From: an uncultured Verrucomicrobiota bacterium
GTDB taxonomy: Bacteria; Verrucomicrobiota; Verrucomicrobiia; Opitutales; LL51
Length of the DNA stretch: 9,041 nucleotides
Direction of reading: 5' to 3'
NCBI GenBank assembly: GCA_947174645.1
Contig: CAMWJR010000037.1
Coordinates: forward strand, 1-9,041
Each line of letters starts with the position of its first letter. Within the stretch, counting starts at the first letter, position 1. The translations under genes were made by a program, and so were the position numbers. The notes beneath the pieces are model-generated. The model did not search any database. It saw nothing but the letters and a program-made list of their open reading frames with translations, and was not told the DNA's origin. This document shows positions 1 through 5,562 of the stretch, in pieces.

Positions 1-166
1 CCGTAAGGTAGGTGAGCAGGGCGAAAAAGAGCATGATGAGGCATGTGTTTACGATACCAAATTTCGCCAATACAATCGGCAACGAAAGAATTCCCGAGCC
101 AATCGCTGTCCCCGCGAGTAAAAAGATCGCCCCTAGCTGTTTTTGTAGTCTTGCAATTCCCATCAT
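1..166 (-). CDS. Aromatic amino acid permease (Trp/Tyr permease family), N-terminal fragment
   Basis: This is the start of a membrane transporter gene that leaves the window at its left edge; 55 codons are visible. After a short basic N-terminus (MMGIARLQKQ) the protein runs straight into a first membrane helix with the pattern LGAIFLLAGTAIGSGILSLP, followed by a second hydrophobic segment (residues about 40-54). The LG-xx-F-xx-AGT-xIG-x-G-xL-x-xP signature is typical of the hydroxy/aromatic amino acid permease family (TyrP, Mtr, TnaB), which imports tyrosine or tryptophan by proton symport across the inner membrane. Two ATG codons lie in tandem (166 and 163). AGGAG precedes them with spacers of 4 and 7 nt, so the second may be the real start. 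The gene lies 56 bp after the YhaM-like gene on the same strand. Family assignment is fairly firm; the exact substrate cannot be told from this fragment. Confidence 0.8.
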   Translation of the reverse strand, partial: MMGIARLQKQLGAIFLLAGTAIGSGILSLPIVLAKFGIVNTCLIMLFFALLTYLT

Positions 167-222
167 TGAACTCCTGGCGCGGATGCAACGAAGTTTTATG
201 GATTTTACAAGGAGAATTGTGG

Positions 223-1200
223 CTATATCAGGCGTTCGACGAGCATTTGCGTCTCAAGTCCTGGAAAGCGCTCCGAAAATATCTGGCTTTCGGGTGTCGA
301 TGCGAGAAGGTGCGAAACCATTCCCATTTTGGCATCGAGATTGTCGACCAAAGAGACAAAAATTGCTTCCGGTGTCGACGGCAGTACCGCGGCGCCATAC
401 TCGAGTTGGCCTTGGTGGCTTAAAATGATGTGCTCTAGGCGTTCGAGGAGCTCTGTTGGGAGGCCGCACTTGAGGCCCGCTGCTCGGGTAATTCGGTATC
501 CCAAAATAATGTGCCCCTGGAGGTTCCCGAGTTTTGTCCGCGTCACCGCGAGGTCGCCGGCATACTCATGAACCTTGCCGATGTCGTGAAGAATCATCCC
601 CGCAACGGTTAGATCATACGGGATATCGGGATAGACTTTGAGTAGGGCGATACCGGCACGCGTGACATGGACGGTGTGCTCAAGAAGTCCCGATTTATAG
701 GCGTGGTGCATCGATTTCGCCGCAACGCTCGTAAAAAATGCCTCCCCGACGTCATCGAGCGCGACCTTAACGGTTTTTTGTAGGAGTGGATGCTGGATCG
801 ACGCGATGTCCTCCAGAAGTTCTTGCCGGAGCTGCTCGGGGTCTTCCATTGAGGTTTGCTCGAGCTGTGTACGCCAGTTGCCTTCTTGGATCTCCTGGTC
901 CGATAACCGACGCGCTGAAAGGATGTCAGGGCTAAATGTGCCCTGGTAGTGCCGACTCATCCCTTCGATAAAAATGACATCGCCGGGATTGCAGCTGTGG
1001 AAAAAATTAAAGACCGAGGAGCTCGAAAAACACGTAAAACCAAATGAGGAAAACTTATCGCCAACCTCGACCTTGAGGAACTCGGAACCATTTTTGGCAT
1101 TTCGCGATTCGACTTTACGGACGACGACGACCGCTTTGAAGATGACGGATTGCCCTTCCGGAAGTGACTTTAACTCGACGGTACTCGAGAATTTCTCCAT
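223..1200 (-). CDS. YhaM-like 3'-5' exoribonuclease (OB-fold plus HD domain)
   Basis: The product (325 aa from ATG at 1200) has the layout of the YhaM/COG3481 family: an N-terminal OB-fold-like beta region (residues about 12-100, with an NGSEFLKVEVGDK segment) and a C-terminal HD metal-dependent phosphohydrolase domain. The HD ligands are visible in order: H175 in GLLEHT, H205-D206 in ILHDIGK, H230 in LQGH, H257 and H262 in HIILSHQG, and D286 in SLVDN. In Bacillus subtilis YhaM is a manganese-dependent 3'-5' exonuclease acting on RNA and single-stranded DNA. The same activity is inferred here. A TTG at 1212 would add four residues. Neither start has a recognisable Shine-Dalgarno, and ATG is preferred on codon grounds. 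A terminator-like hairpin at 1259-1288 lies just upstream, so the gene probably has its own promoter in the following 60 bp, but none is obvious. Confidence 0.88.
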   Translation of the reverse strand: MEKFSSTVELKSLPEGQSVIFKAVVVVRKVESRNAKNGSEFLKVEVGDKFSSFGFTCFSSSSVFNFFHSCNPGDVIFIEGMSRHYQGTFSPDILSARRLSDQEIQEGNWRTQLEQTSMEDPEQLRQELLEDIASIQHPLLQKTVKVALDDVGEAFFTSVAAKSMHHAYKSGLLEHTVHVTRAGIALLKVYPDIPYDLTVAGMILHDIGKVHEYAGDLAVTRTKLGNLQGHIILGYRITRAAGLKCGLPTELLERLEHIILSHQGQLEYGAAVLPSTPEAIFVSLVDNLDAKMGMVSHLLASTPESQIFSERFPGLETQMLVERLI

Positions 1201-1258
1201 GAATTGAGACAAATCGAAAGTGAAGCAGAGGCAACCGGAAACCGCGCATTCAGAGCAA

Positions 1259-1288
1259 TAAAAAAGCGCCGCATGAAGCGCAGCGCTT
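1259..1288 (-). terminator. Rho-independent terminator between the activase and YhaM-like genes
   Basis: Read on the minus strand, a GC-rich hairpin is followed directly by six T residues (complement of 1265-1260). The outer stem AGCGC/GCGCT pairs 1287-1283 with 1269-1265. A TG bulge follows, then an inner CGC/GCG stem around the TTCAT loop. It sits 106 nt beyond the radical-SAM gene stop (1394) and about 58 nt before the YhaM-like start. It should therefore end the small gene-rpiB-activase transcript. There is no T run on the other strand. Confidence 0.65.
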
Positions 1289-1351
1289 AGGTTATAAAAA
1301 AGGAATACATTTCGCTAATACCTATAAGACGAGCTTCCCGGGAGAACGTTC

Positions 1352-1388
1352 AAAAATTTTTTCGATAAAAAATTTTTTTCGAAAAAAC
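1352..1388. repeat. AT-rich imperfect tandem/palindromic tract
   Basis: Two copies of an A-run followed by a T-run and CGA stand side by side (AAAAATTTTTTCGA at 1352-1365, then AAAAAATTTTTTTCGA near 1367-1382). They are followed by another A-run, so that TTTTTTCGAAAAAA at 1374-1387 is a perfect 14-bp palindrome. The tract starts 6 bp beyond the stop codon of the radical-SAM gene. It could be curved DNA, a protein-binding site, or an AT-rich transcript tail. Nothing in the sequence decides between these. Confidence 0.5.
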
Positions 1389-1393
1389 GCGCT

Positions 1394-2083
1394 CTATTGC
1401 CGGATTTCAAACGTCTGGACGTAGTGCTGAACCTCCGGAGCGAGACCTTCTAATGTTGCGCGCTCAAAGGACAACTTTCGTCCAAACGTTGGATCCAGTG
1501 TTCGGTCGGGGATAAATTCTTGGACGATGTAACGTTTGGCTCCCGTAATTTGTTGGGCCATTGTGACGATATCTTCGGGGTTATGGAACTCACGAATGAC
1601 CGTTGTGCGGAACTCGTAATCGACTTTATTTTGGAGTAAAATCGCCGCAGAACGCTGGATATTAGCAATCGGAAGCTGTTGAAGTCCGGTAGCAAAGGGG
1701 TAGCGCACCCAGGTGTGCTTGATGTCCATCGCAACGTAGTCTAAAAGTTTTTGATCGATGAGTTGCTGGAGCATTTCAGGAGCCGTACCATTGGTATCGA
1801 GCTTCACAGCATAACCCAATGCACGGATCTTTTTTACGAATTCCGGCAAATCGTGGTGGAGTGTCGGTTCGCCGCCAGTAATGACAACGCCTTCAAGCTG
1901 TTGCGTCCGCTGGGCTAGAAAATCGAAAAACTCGGCTTCTAAAAATTCGTTCGCGCCTCCTGTAACAAGTTCGGGATTATGGCAAAACGGGCAACGGAAA
2001 TTACAGCCAACGGTAAAAACAATGGCGGCAAGTTTCTTTGGAAAGTCGACCAGTGAAAGCCGCTGTAGCCCCCCAATGCGCAT
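1394..2083 (-). CDS. nrdG: Radical-SAM activating protein, NrdG2 type (anaerobic ribonucleotide reductase activase)
   Basis: The 229-aa protein carries the radical-SAM cluster motif CNFRCPFC (Cys27, Cys31, Cys34, the CxxxCxxC triad that binds a 4Fe-4S cluster) and the SAM-binding TGGEPTLH (residues 69-76). Its opening, IGGLQRLSLVDFPKKLAAIVF, is typical of the TIGR02495-type (NrdG2) activases. These make a glycyl radical on class III anaerobic ribonucleoside-triphosphate reductase, so the product would support DNA precursor synthesis without oxygen. The ATG at 2083 begins only 2 bp after the rpiB stop, so the two are almost certainly co-transcribed and translationally coupled; the Shine-Dalgarno is weak. 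The substrate enzyme (nrdD) is not in the window. Related activases for pyruvate formate-lyase or other glycyl-radical enzymes are the alternative, but the length and N-terminus favour NrdG2. Confidence 0.85.
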   Translation of the reverse strand: MRIGGLQRLSLVDFPKKLAAIVFTVGCNFRCPFCHNPELVTGGANEFLEAEFFDFLAQRTQQLEGVVITGGEPTLHHDLPEFVKKIRALGYAVKLDTNGTAPEMLQQLIDQKLLDYVAMDIKHTWVRYPFATGLQQLPIANIQRSAAILLQNKVDYEFRTTVIREFHNPEDIVTMAQQITGAKRYIVQEFIPDRTLDPTFGRKLSFERATLEGLAPEVQHYVQTFEIRQ

Positions 2084-2085
2084 GA

Positions 2086-2529
2086 TTACATTTGTCCGAA
2101 CTCGAATTCAACAATCCGGCTGAGCCGACGTTCGTGGCGGCCGCCTTCAAACTCTGTCATCAGAAAAATATCAAGCATCTTTTTTAAAAGTTCAGGATCG
2201 ATTTCTCCCGAGATACACATGATATTGGCGTCGGCATGCTCGCGGGCAAGACGTGCATCTTCCTCGGAATGGACTAACGCTGCCCGGATTCCCTGAAATT
2301 TATTGGCAGCAATCGACATCCCAATACCGGTATAGCACCCCAGAATGCCGAAATTCGCCTGCATTGTCTTGATGTCCTTCGCGACCTTTCGGGCGACATC
2401 CGGGTAGTCGATCGGGGTCGCATCGCTAGCGCCGCGGTCTAAGACCTCAAACTCGAGCTCCTCGAGGTGATCGATGATGACGTCGTGAAGATGGGCCGCC
2501 CGGTGGTCTAGTCCTAAACTAATAATCAT
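2086..2529 (-). CDS. rpiB: Ribose-5-phosphate isomerase B
   Basis: This 147-aa protein matches the RpiB/LacAB family over its full length. Visible hallmarks are the N-terminal LGLDHRA (Asp8-His9), the catalytic Cys65 in GILGCYTGIGMSIAANK, the GIRAAL segment, His98 in LAREHADAN, and the phosphate-binding FEGGRHERR (residues 127-135). It interconverts ribose 5-phosphate and ribulose 5-phosphate in the cytoplasmic non-oxidative pentose phosphate pathway. That supply of ribose fits its pairing with a ribonucleotide reductase activase 2 bp downstream. The start at 2529 has a good Shine-Dalgarno (AAGGAAG, about 3-6 nt spacing). One oddity is that the loop after the catalytic cysteine reads CYTGIG, whereas most family members, including E. 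coli RpiB, have CGTG at this point. A neighbouring sugar-phosphate isomerase specificity is possible, but RpiB is by far the likeliest. Confidence 0.92.
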   Translation of the reverse strand: MIISLGLDHRAAHLHDVIIDHLEELEFEVLDRGASDATPIDYPDVARKVAKDIKTMQANFGILGCYTGIGMSIAANKFQGIRAALVHSEEDARLAREHADANIMCISGEIDPELLKKMLDIFLMTEFEGGRHERRLSRIVEFEFGQM

Positions 2530-2570
2530 GTACTTCCTTTTTTAAATGGTTGCTGGCAGGCGACACAGGT

Positions 2571-2819
2571 CTACCAAAACTTCCCGAATGTTCCAGACCC
2601 CATGAAGAGAGCGCCGAAAACGGCACTCCCGAGCACAACGGGTGACGTATGAATTACCGAGTAAAAGACAAAACTTTTTTCGGAAATTTGTTTGAAACAT
2701 AGGGGAAAGCCGATACCGAGTGCTACCGTCGCCAACTTCGACTGAATATCGCGGCCCAAGGCGTACCTATGGCGCCCATAAGGCGCTACCACTCGAAATC
2801 GCTGCACTAACCCTCTCAT
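2571..2819 (-). CDS. Small hypothetical protein with hydrophobic segments, upstream of rpiB
   Basis: I do not recognise this 82-residue product. It has a basic N-terminus (MRGLVQRFRVV...GRHRYALGRD). Two hydrophobic stretches follow, LATVALGIGFPLCF (about residues 34-47) and SPVVLGSAVFGALFMGSGTF (about 59-78), so a small membrane or membrane-associated protein is possible. Support for a real gene comes from position and signals. ATG at 2819 is preceded by a strong Shine-Dalgarno (GGGGAGGG, 2834-2827, 7-nt spacer). A TTGACA box lies upstream at 2884-2879, and rpiB begins 41 bp downstream on the same strand. An in-frame ATG at 2840 would add seven residues, but lies before the Shine-Dalgarno. 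A chance ORF of this size cannot be excluded. Confidence 0.5.
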   Translation of the reverse strand: MRGLVQRFRVVAPYGRHRYALGRDIQSKLATVALGIGFPLCFKQISEKSFVFYSVIHTSPVVLGSAVFGALFMGSGTFGKFW

Positions 2820-2855
2820 ATCAATGCCCTCCCCACGCATGAAGAATTGCGGGAC

Positions 2856-2884
2856 GGCCTATCAGCTAAAACCTCCCGTGTCAA
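2856..2884 (-). promoter_or_regulatory. Candidate sigma-70-type promoter for the small gene-rpiB-activase operon
   Basis: On the minus strand a perfect TTGACA (2884-2879) is followed after 17 nt by TAGGCC (2861-2856); a GATAGG at 15-nt spacing overlaps it. The -10 element is poor. The -35 match, the expected start point near 2849, and the strong Shine-Dalgarno at 2834-2827 fit together as the promoter of the leftward operon. Confidence 0.35.
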
Positions 2885-2976
2885 CAACATAATGAAAAAT
2901 TCTTGGGGATCGAATGGAAACTACGAAGAGTGCGATTTTTATAAATATTTTTATTGTCCCGTGCTGGAATTTCGTG

Positions 2977-3759
2977 ATGTATCGTGGGATGGTCGCTCAA
3001 GCGCTTGTAGTGGATGCATCAACGAACCGCTTTCAGGCTGGGATTCTAGCAGAGGATCGCTTTGTGGAATTTTTCGCAACGGAGGACGATACGGTACGAG
3101 GATTTTTTGCCCTGCTTGAGCGTATTTTTGCGGCTAACCCGTCATTTCAACGCATTATTTTTTGCCAAGGTCCTGGAAAATTACTGGGTGTTCGGATGAC
3201 TTTGATGCTTGTTCGTGTCTTGAAGATGACGCGTCCGGAGTTAGAAATTTTTTCTTATGAGTCACTCGCTTTGGCACACAAGATTCGCAATCCGCTTTCG
3301 CTCCAAGATATCGATTGGGGTTCCATTGAAAATGAGGAAGAAAAACTTCAGGAGGTTGCAGAGGCCAGTGAGGATACGGATGAAATCGATGCTTTGGAGT
3401 TTCGCAAAAGTCTTCGTAATGCAGTCCCCGATCGCCCAGCAATCGCTTCCCAGACGCATCCCTTTGAGGACGTTGTGTGTGTGCGGAAAAATAGCGAGCA
3501 ATTTTATGCTTATCTGAATGGTCATATCAAGCTTGTGGGGCGCGATGTATTGGAATTTCAAGAAGGGCCAGTTTATAGCCTCCCGACAACGCATAATATA
3601 AGTGATGACCCGATGCTACTTCCGATGGTCTACGATCTTGAGGAGTGTGCAGAATATATTAATATGCTCGCAACGCCCAATGATTCAGTGGACACGAACT
3701 TTGATCCCCAGAGCGACTACCGTAAGTGGGAGCCTGTGCCGCATAGCGCGGTGCGCTGA
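2977..3759 (+). CDS. TsaB-like protein (divergent tRNA t6A biosynthesis partner)
   Basis: The N-terminal part reads as an ASKHA-fold TsaB/YeaZ protein. MVAQALVVDASTNRFQAGIL is the usual phosphate-1-like opening, and about 60 residues later IIFCQGPGKLLGVRMTLMLV corresponds to the family signature GPGSFTGLR. TsaB is the non-catalytic partner of TsaD in threonylcarbamoyl-adenosine (t6A37) synthesis on tRNAs. The protein is divergent: the signature is GPGKLLGVR, and an acidic low-complexity insertion (SIENEEEKLQEVAEASED) interrupts the middle. The tail SDYRKWEPVPHS resembles the P-x-Y-x-R end of the family. The start is uncertain. ATG 2977 has GGAA 7 nt upstream. ATG 2989 best fits the family (256 aa). 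ATG 2914 would add an odd hydrophobic leader. A TATAAA at 2940-2945 without a clear -35 could be its promoter, which would favour the inner starts. It is transcribed away from the rpiB operon. Confidence 0.7.
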   Translation: MYRGMVAQALVVDASTNRFQAGILAEDRFVEFFATEDDTVRGFFALLERIFAANPSFQRIIFCQGPGKLLGVRMTLMLVRVLKMTRPELEIFSYESLALAHKIRNPLSLQDIDWGSIENEEEKLQEVAEASEDTDEIDALEFRKSLRNAVPDRPAIASQTHPFEDVVCVRKNSEQFYAYLNGHIKLVGRDVLEFQEGPVYSLPTTHNISDDPMLLPMVYDLEECAEYINMLATPNDSVDTNFDPQSDYRKWEPVPHSAVR

Positions 3760-3769
3760 GTCGTATACA

Positions 3770-3799
3770 ACAAAATAACCCCGTGAACAGTCCACGGGG
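3770..3799 (-). terminator. Rho-independent terminator of the rpmI-rplT operon
   Basis: A perfect 7-bp stem (CCCCGTG at 3779-3785 with CACGGGG at 3793-3799) encloses a 7-nt loop. Read leftward, it is followed by TTATTTTG, which gives the U-rich tail; read rightward it is followed by A residues. It therefore terminates the minus-strand ribosomal protein transcript about 60 nt beyond the rplT stop. It lies between two converging genes, with the TsaB-like stop at 3759. Confidence 0.8.
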
Positions 3800-3859
3800 A
3801 AAAACACTCAGACTTCCTGCCGCAACTCCGTTAATACTCGGTAAAGGCGGAGACGATGA

Positions 3860-4231
3860 CTACTCTGCTGGATTACTTGCGAGATAACCTTTCGCCCGTT
3901 CGACGATCGCTTCGAACGCCTTCGGATCCCAGATCGCAAGTTCGCTGAGCGCCCGACGATCGAGGTCGATGTTGAGCTGTTTCAACGCGGCCATAAAACG
4001 ACAGTACTGGAGACCTAACTCCCGACAGGCGGCATTGATACGTACGATCCAGAGCTGGCGCATCGTCGTCTTTTTCTTCCGACGATCACGGTAGGCAAAA
4101 ACGCCCGCCCGCCGCACCTCCTCGCGTGCATACCGAAACAGGCGCGATTTGTTTCCGAAGTAACCTCGCGCACTCCGCATTAACCGATTTCGACGTTTTT
4201 TCGTCGCAACTGCATTTACTACTCTTGGCAT
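3860..4231 (-). CDS. rplT: 50S ribosomal protein L20
   Basis: The 123-aa, strongly basic protein aligns from end to end with bacterial L20. It has an MPRVVNAVATKKRRNRLMR opening, the ARGYFGNKSRLFRYA segment, the near-invariant YRDRRKKKTTMRQLWIVRIN, and the ALKQLNIDLDRRALSELA C-terminal globular part. L20 binds 23S rRNA early in 50S assembly, and in several bacteria represses its own operon by binding the mRNA. It is about five residues longer than the usual 118, with a short tail (KGYLASNPAE). The start at 4231 has a near-ideal Shine-Dalgarno (AAGGAGG, 4-nt spacer). It follows rpmI by 82 bp on the same strand and ends in a strong terminator. Identification is secure. Confidence 0.98.
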   Translation of the reverse strand: MPRVVNAVATKKRRNRLMRSARGYFGNKSRLFRYAREEVRRAGVFAYRDRRKKKTTMRQLWIVRINAACRELGLQYCRFMAALKQLNIDLDRRALSELAIWDPKAFEAIVERAKGYLASNPAE

Positions 4232-4240
4232 ATTTCCTCC

Positions 4241-4291
4241 TTATTTCGTTAACAACAAAGCCGCGATATCAGGCCGCCAAAACGCCCACAT
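4241..4291 (-). CDS. Possible 16-codon leader ORF in the rpmI-rplT spacer
   Basis: Within the 82-bp gap before rplT, an ATG at 4291 opens a reading frame MWAFWRPDIAALLLTK that ends in a TAA at 4243-4241. The stop codon overlaps the rplT Shine-Dalgarno (TAAGGAGG), the geometry expected for translational coupling. An AAGGA lies 9 nt before the ATG. Two of the first five codons are tryptophan. A chance ORF of this length is common, and no homologue is known to me, so this is a weak suggestion only. Confidence 0.18.
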   Translation of the reverse strand: MWAFWRPDIAALLLTK

Positions 4292-4313
4292 GCCGCGTAA
4301 TCCTTCTAGAAAA

Positions 4314-4508
4314 TCAAAGTCCAACCGACACTGCCGCCATGATTTGTTTCGAAAATCCAGGCGAGACCGATTGATCCTGTCGGGCCTTCCGCCGCTGCTT
4401 TACGGTTTTGTTCCGTAAAAAGTGACGCACGCCAGCCGTCCGGCGTCGAATCTTTCCTGAAGCGGTGATCTTAAAACGTTTCGCGATGGCTTTGTGTGTC
4501 TTTTGCAT
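4314..4508 (-). CDS. rpmI: 50S ribosomal protein L35
   Basis: The 64-aa product starting MQKTHKAIAKRFKITASGK shows the L35 pattern: K-TH-K-AKRFK-T-SGKI-RR-AG-RH-L-NK. This small basic protein is part of the 50S subunit and is normally encoded just before rplT. A longer frame from 4556 would add 16 residues, but ATG 4508 gives exactly the usual L35 length and N-terminus. Only a weak GGG precedes it. The C-terminus (QSVSPGFSKQIMAAVSVGL) departs from the common V-x-x-x-D-x-x-R-x-x-x-L-L-P-Y ending. infC, which most often precedes rpmI, is not there; instead rsmA/ksgA is divergently transcribed from 88 bp away. The operon promoter must lie in or near that 88-bp gap, where a TTGAGA-N17-CACAAA on the minus strand is only a weak candidate. 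Confidence 0.95.
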   Translation of the reverse strand: MQKTHKAIAKRFKITASGKIRRRTAGVRHFLRNKTVKQRRKARQDQSVSPGFSKQIMAAVSVGL

Positions 4509-4596
4509 AACCCGATACGCCCGTAAGGGAGCGTTTTTAGCGGCCTTGTAAAGCATTTTTTGTGAAAATGGATGTACTTCTTCTCAAATCTGCACT

Positions 4597-5505
4597 ATGT
4601 TTCGGCGTATGGGGGCGGCAGTAGCATTAGCGCCATTGACACGAACGGCGACCCGTCAGCTTTTAGGGCAACTCGATAAACGGCCTTCGAAGTGGCGAGG
4701 GCAAAATTTTTTAGTCGATCCGAAGGTCGTTTGGCGTTCGGTGTCGCTCGCAGACGTTCACCTTGAAGATAGCGTTGTCGAAATCGGTCCGGGATTGGGG
4801 ACGTTAACACGGGCTTTACTTTCAAGGGGCTGTACGGTCGATGCAATTGAAGTCGATACAATGCTCTACGACTATCTTCGAGACACATTCGCTGAGATTC
4901 CACAATTTCACCTTACGCAAGGCGATGCCGTACGGTTTCCGTATGCCGGTTTTGCCGGAAACAGGCCGTTCAAAGTCGTCGCGAATCTCCCGTACAGTAT
5001 TTCTACGCCGTGGTTGGATGCAGCTCTGTCGCAAGAAATTTTACCGGAAACGATGACGCTCATGCTCCAGCGTGAAGCCGCCCAGCGACTGACGGCACCC
5101 ACGGGAACAAAGCACTTTGCGGCAATTTCCTTGATGCTTTCCGCGCTCTATCGTCTAGTAGCGATGGTCCCCGTAGCGCGCACGAGTTTTGAGCCACCAC
5201 CCAAGGTGGATTCCGTAATTCTACACCTCCAAAAATTAGAGCATGGGTGGAGATTTTCGGAGCCAATGCGTACGTTGGTTCGGCAAATCTTTACGCAGCG
5301 CCGGAAACAGTTGGTTTCAATTCTCCGGAATCTCGATAAAACGTTCATCCCAGTTGCGGAAGACTTGTTGCGCTGCCATGGTGAACCCATCACTGCACGC
5401 CCCGAAGCGCTTTCATTGCCCTTTTGGCAGGCATTTGATCATCGTATCCAATATACAAAAGAAAGTAGGCCCATTAATGAGGTGCCAAGGCGCGAAAAAG
5501 ATTGA
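4597..5505 (+). CDS. rsmA: 16S rRNA (adenine1518/1519-N6)-dimethyltransferase
   Basis: This is RsmA (KsgA), which adds four methyl groups to two adjacent adenosines near the 3' end of 16S rRNA, using S-adenosylmethionine, as a late checkpoint in 30S assembly. The 302-aa protein shows the family motifs in order: RGQNFLVD (34-41), motif I VEIGPGLGTLTRALL (61-75), acidic IEVD (84-87), GDA (109-111), catalytic NLPYSIST (130-137), SFEPPPKVDSVIL (197-209), the C-terminal FTQRRKQL (232-239) and RPEALS (268-273). It is slightly longer than the typical 270 aa because of an extra tail (about 286-302). ATG 4597 is used; ATG 4609 is equally possible, and neither has a Shine-Dalgarno. It is divergent from rpmI-rplT. 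The gene for the 544-aa protein starts 57 bp downstream on the same strand and is likely co-transcribed. Confidence 0.96.
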   Translation: MFRRMGAAVALAPLTRTATRQLLGQLDKRPSKWRGQNFLVDPKVVWRSVSLADVHLEDSVVEIGPGLGTLTRALLSRGCTVDAIEVDTMLYDYLRDTFAEIPQFHLTQGDAVRFPYAGFAGNRPFKVVANLPYSISTPWLDAALSQEILPETMTLMLQREAAQRLTAPTGTKHFAAISLMLSALYRLVAMVPVARTSFEPPPKVDSVILHLQKLEHGWRFSEPMRTLVRQIFTQRRKQLVSILRNLDKTFIPVAEDLLRCHGEPITARPEALSLPFWQAFDHRIQYTKESRPINEVPRREKD

Positions 5506-5562
5506 GCTCTGGGGAATTTTTGTAACATACGGACGCGTTAGCGATTGCAGCGAGGGTTGGAA

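Noticed and set aside
12..571. Overlapping plus-strand frames of 80-138 codons across the left end
   Set aside because: They are antisense to the permease and the HD-domain gene, whose proteins show clear family motifs; the translations have no recognisable pattern and no good ribosome binding site.
2914..2976. Extended N-terminus of the TsaB-like protein from ATG 2914, giving a hydrophobic leader
   Set aside because: The extra residues do not fit the cytoplasmic TsaB fold, and a TATAAA box lies inside this stretch. Because GGGG precedes the ATG, it is not fully excluded.
2847..3119. A 90-codon plus-strand frame overlapping the start of the TsaB-like gene
   Set aside because: It overlaps the TsaB-like frame in another phase, and its composition (many Ser, Gly and Cys) looks like an out-of-frame reading.
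3820..3858. Weak inverted repeat CTCCG...CGGAG downstream of rplT
   Set aside because: It has only five base pairs and a long loop, and the stronger terminator at 3779-3799 already explains transcript ending.
4509..4556. Longer L35 start at 4556
   Set aside because: The 16 extra residues precede a standard L35 N-terminus, and the 4556 ATG has no Shine-Dalgarno; ATG 4508 gives the normal family length.
4822..5393. Several minus-strand frames of 64-81 codons inside rsmA
   Set aside because: rsmA motifs run without a break through the whole region on the plus strand; the antisense frames are Arg/Cys-rich shadows.
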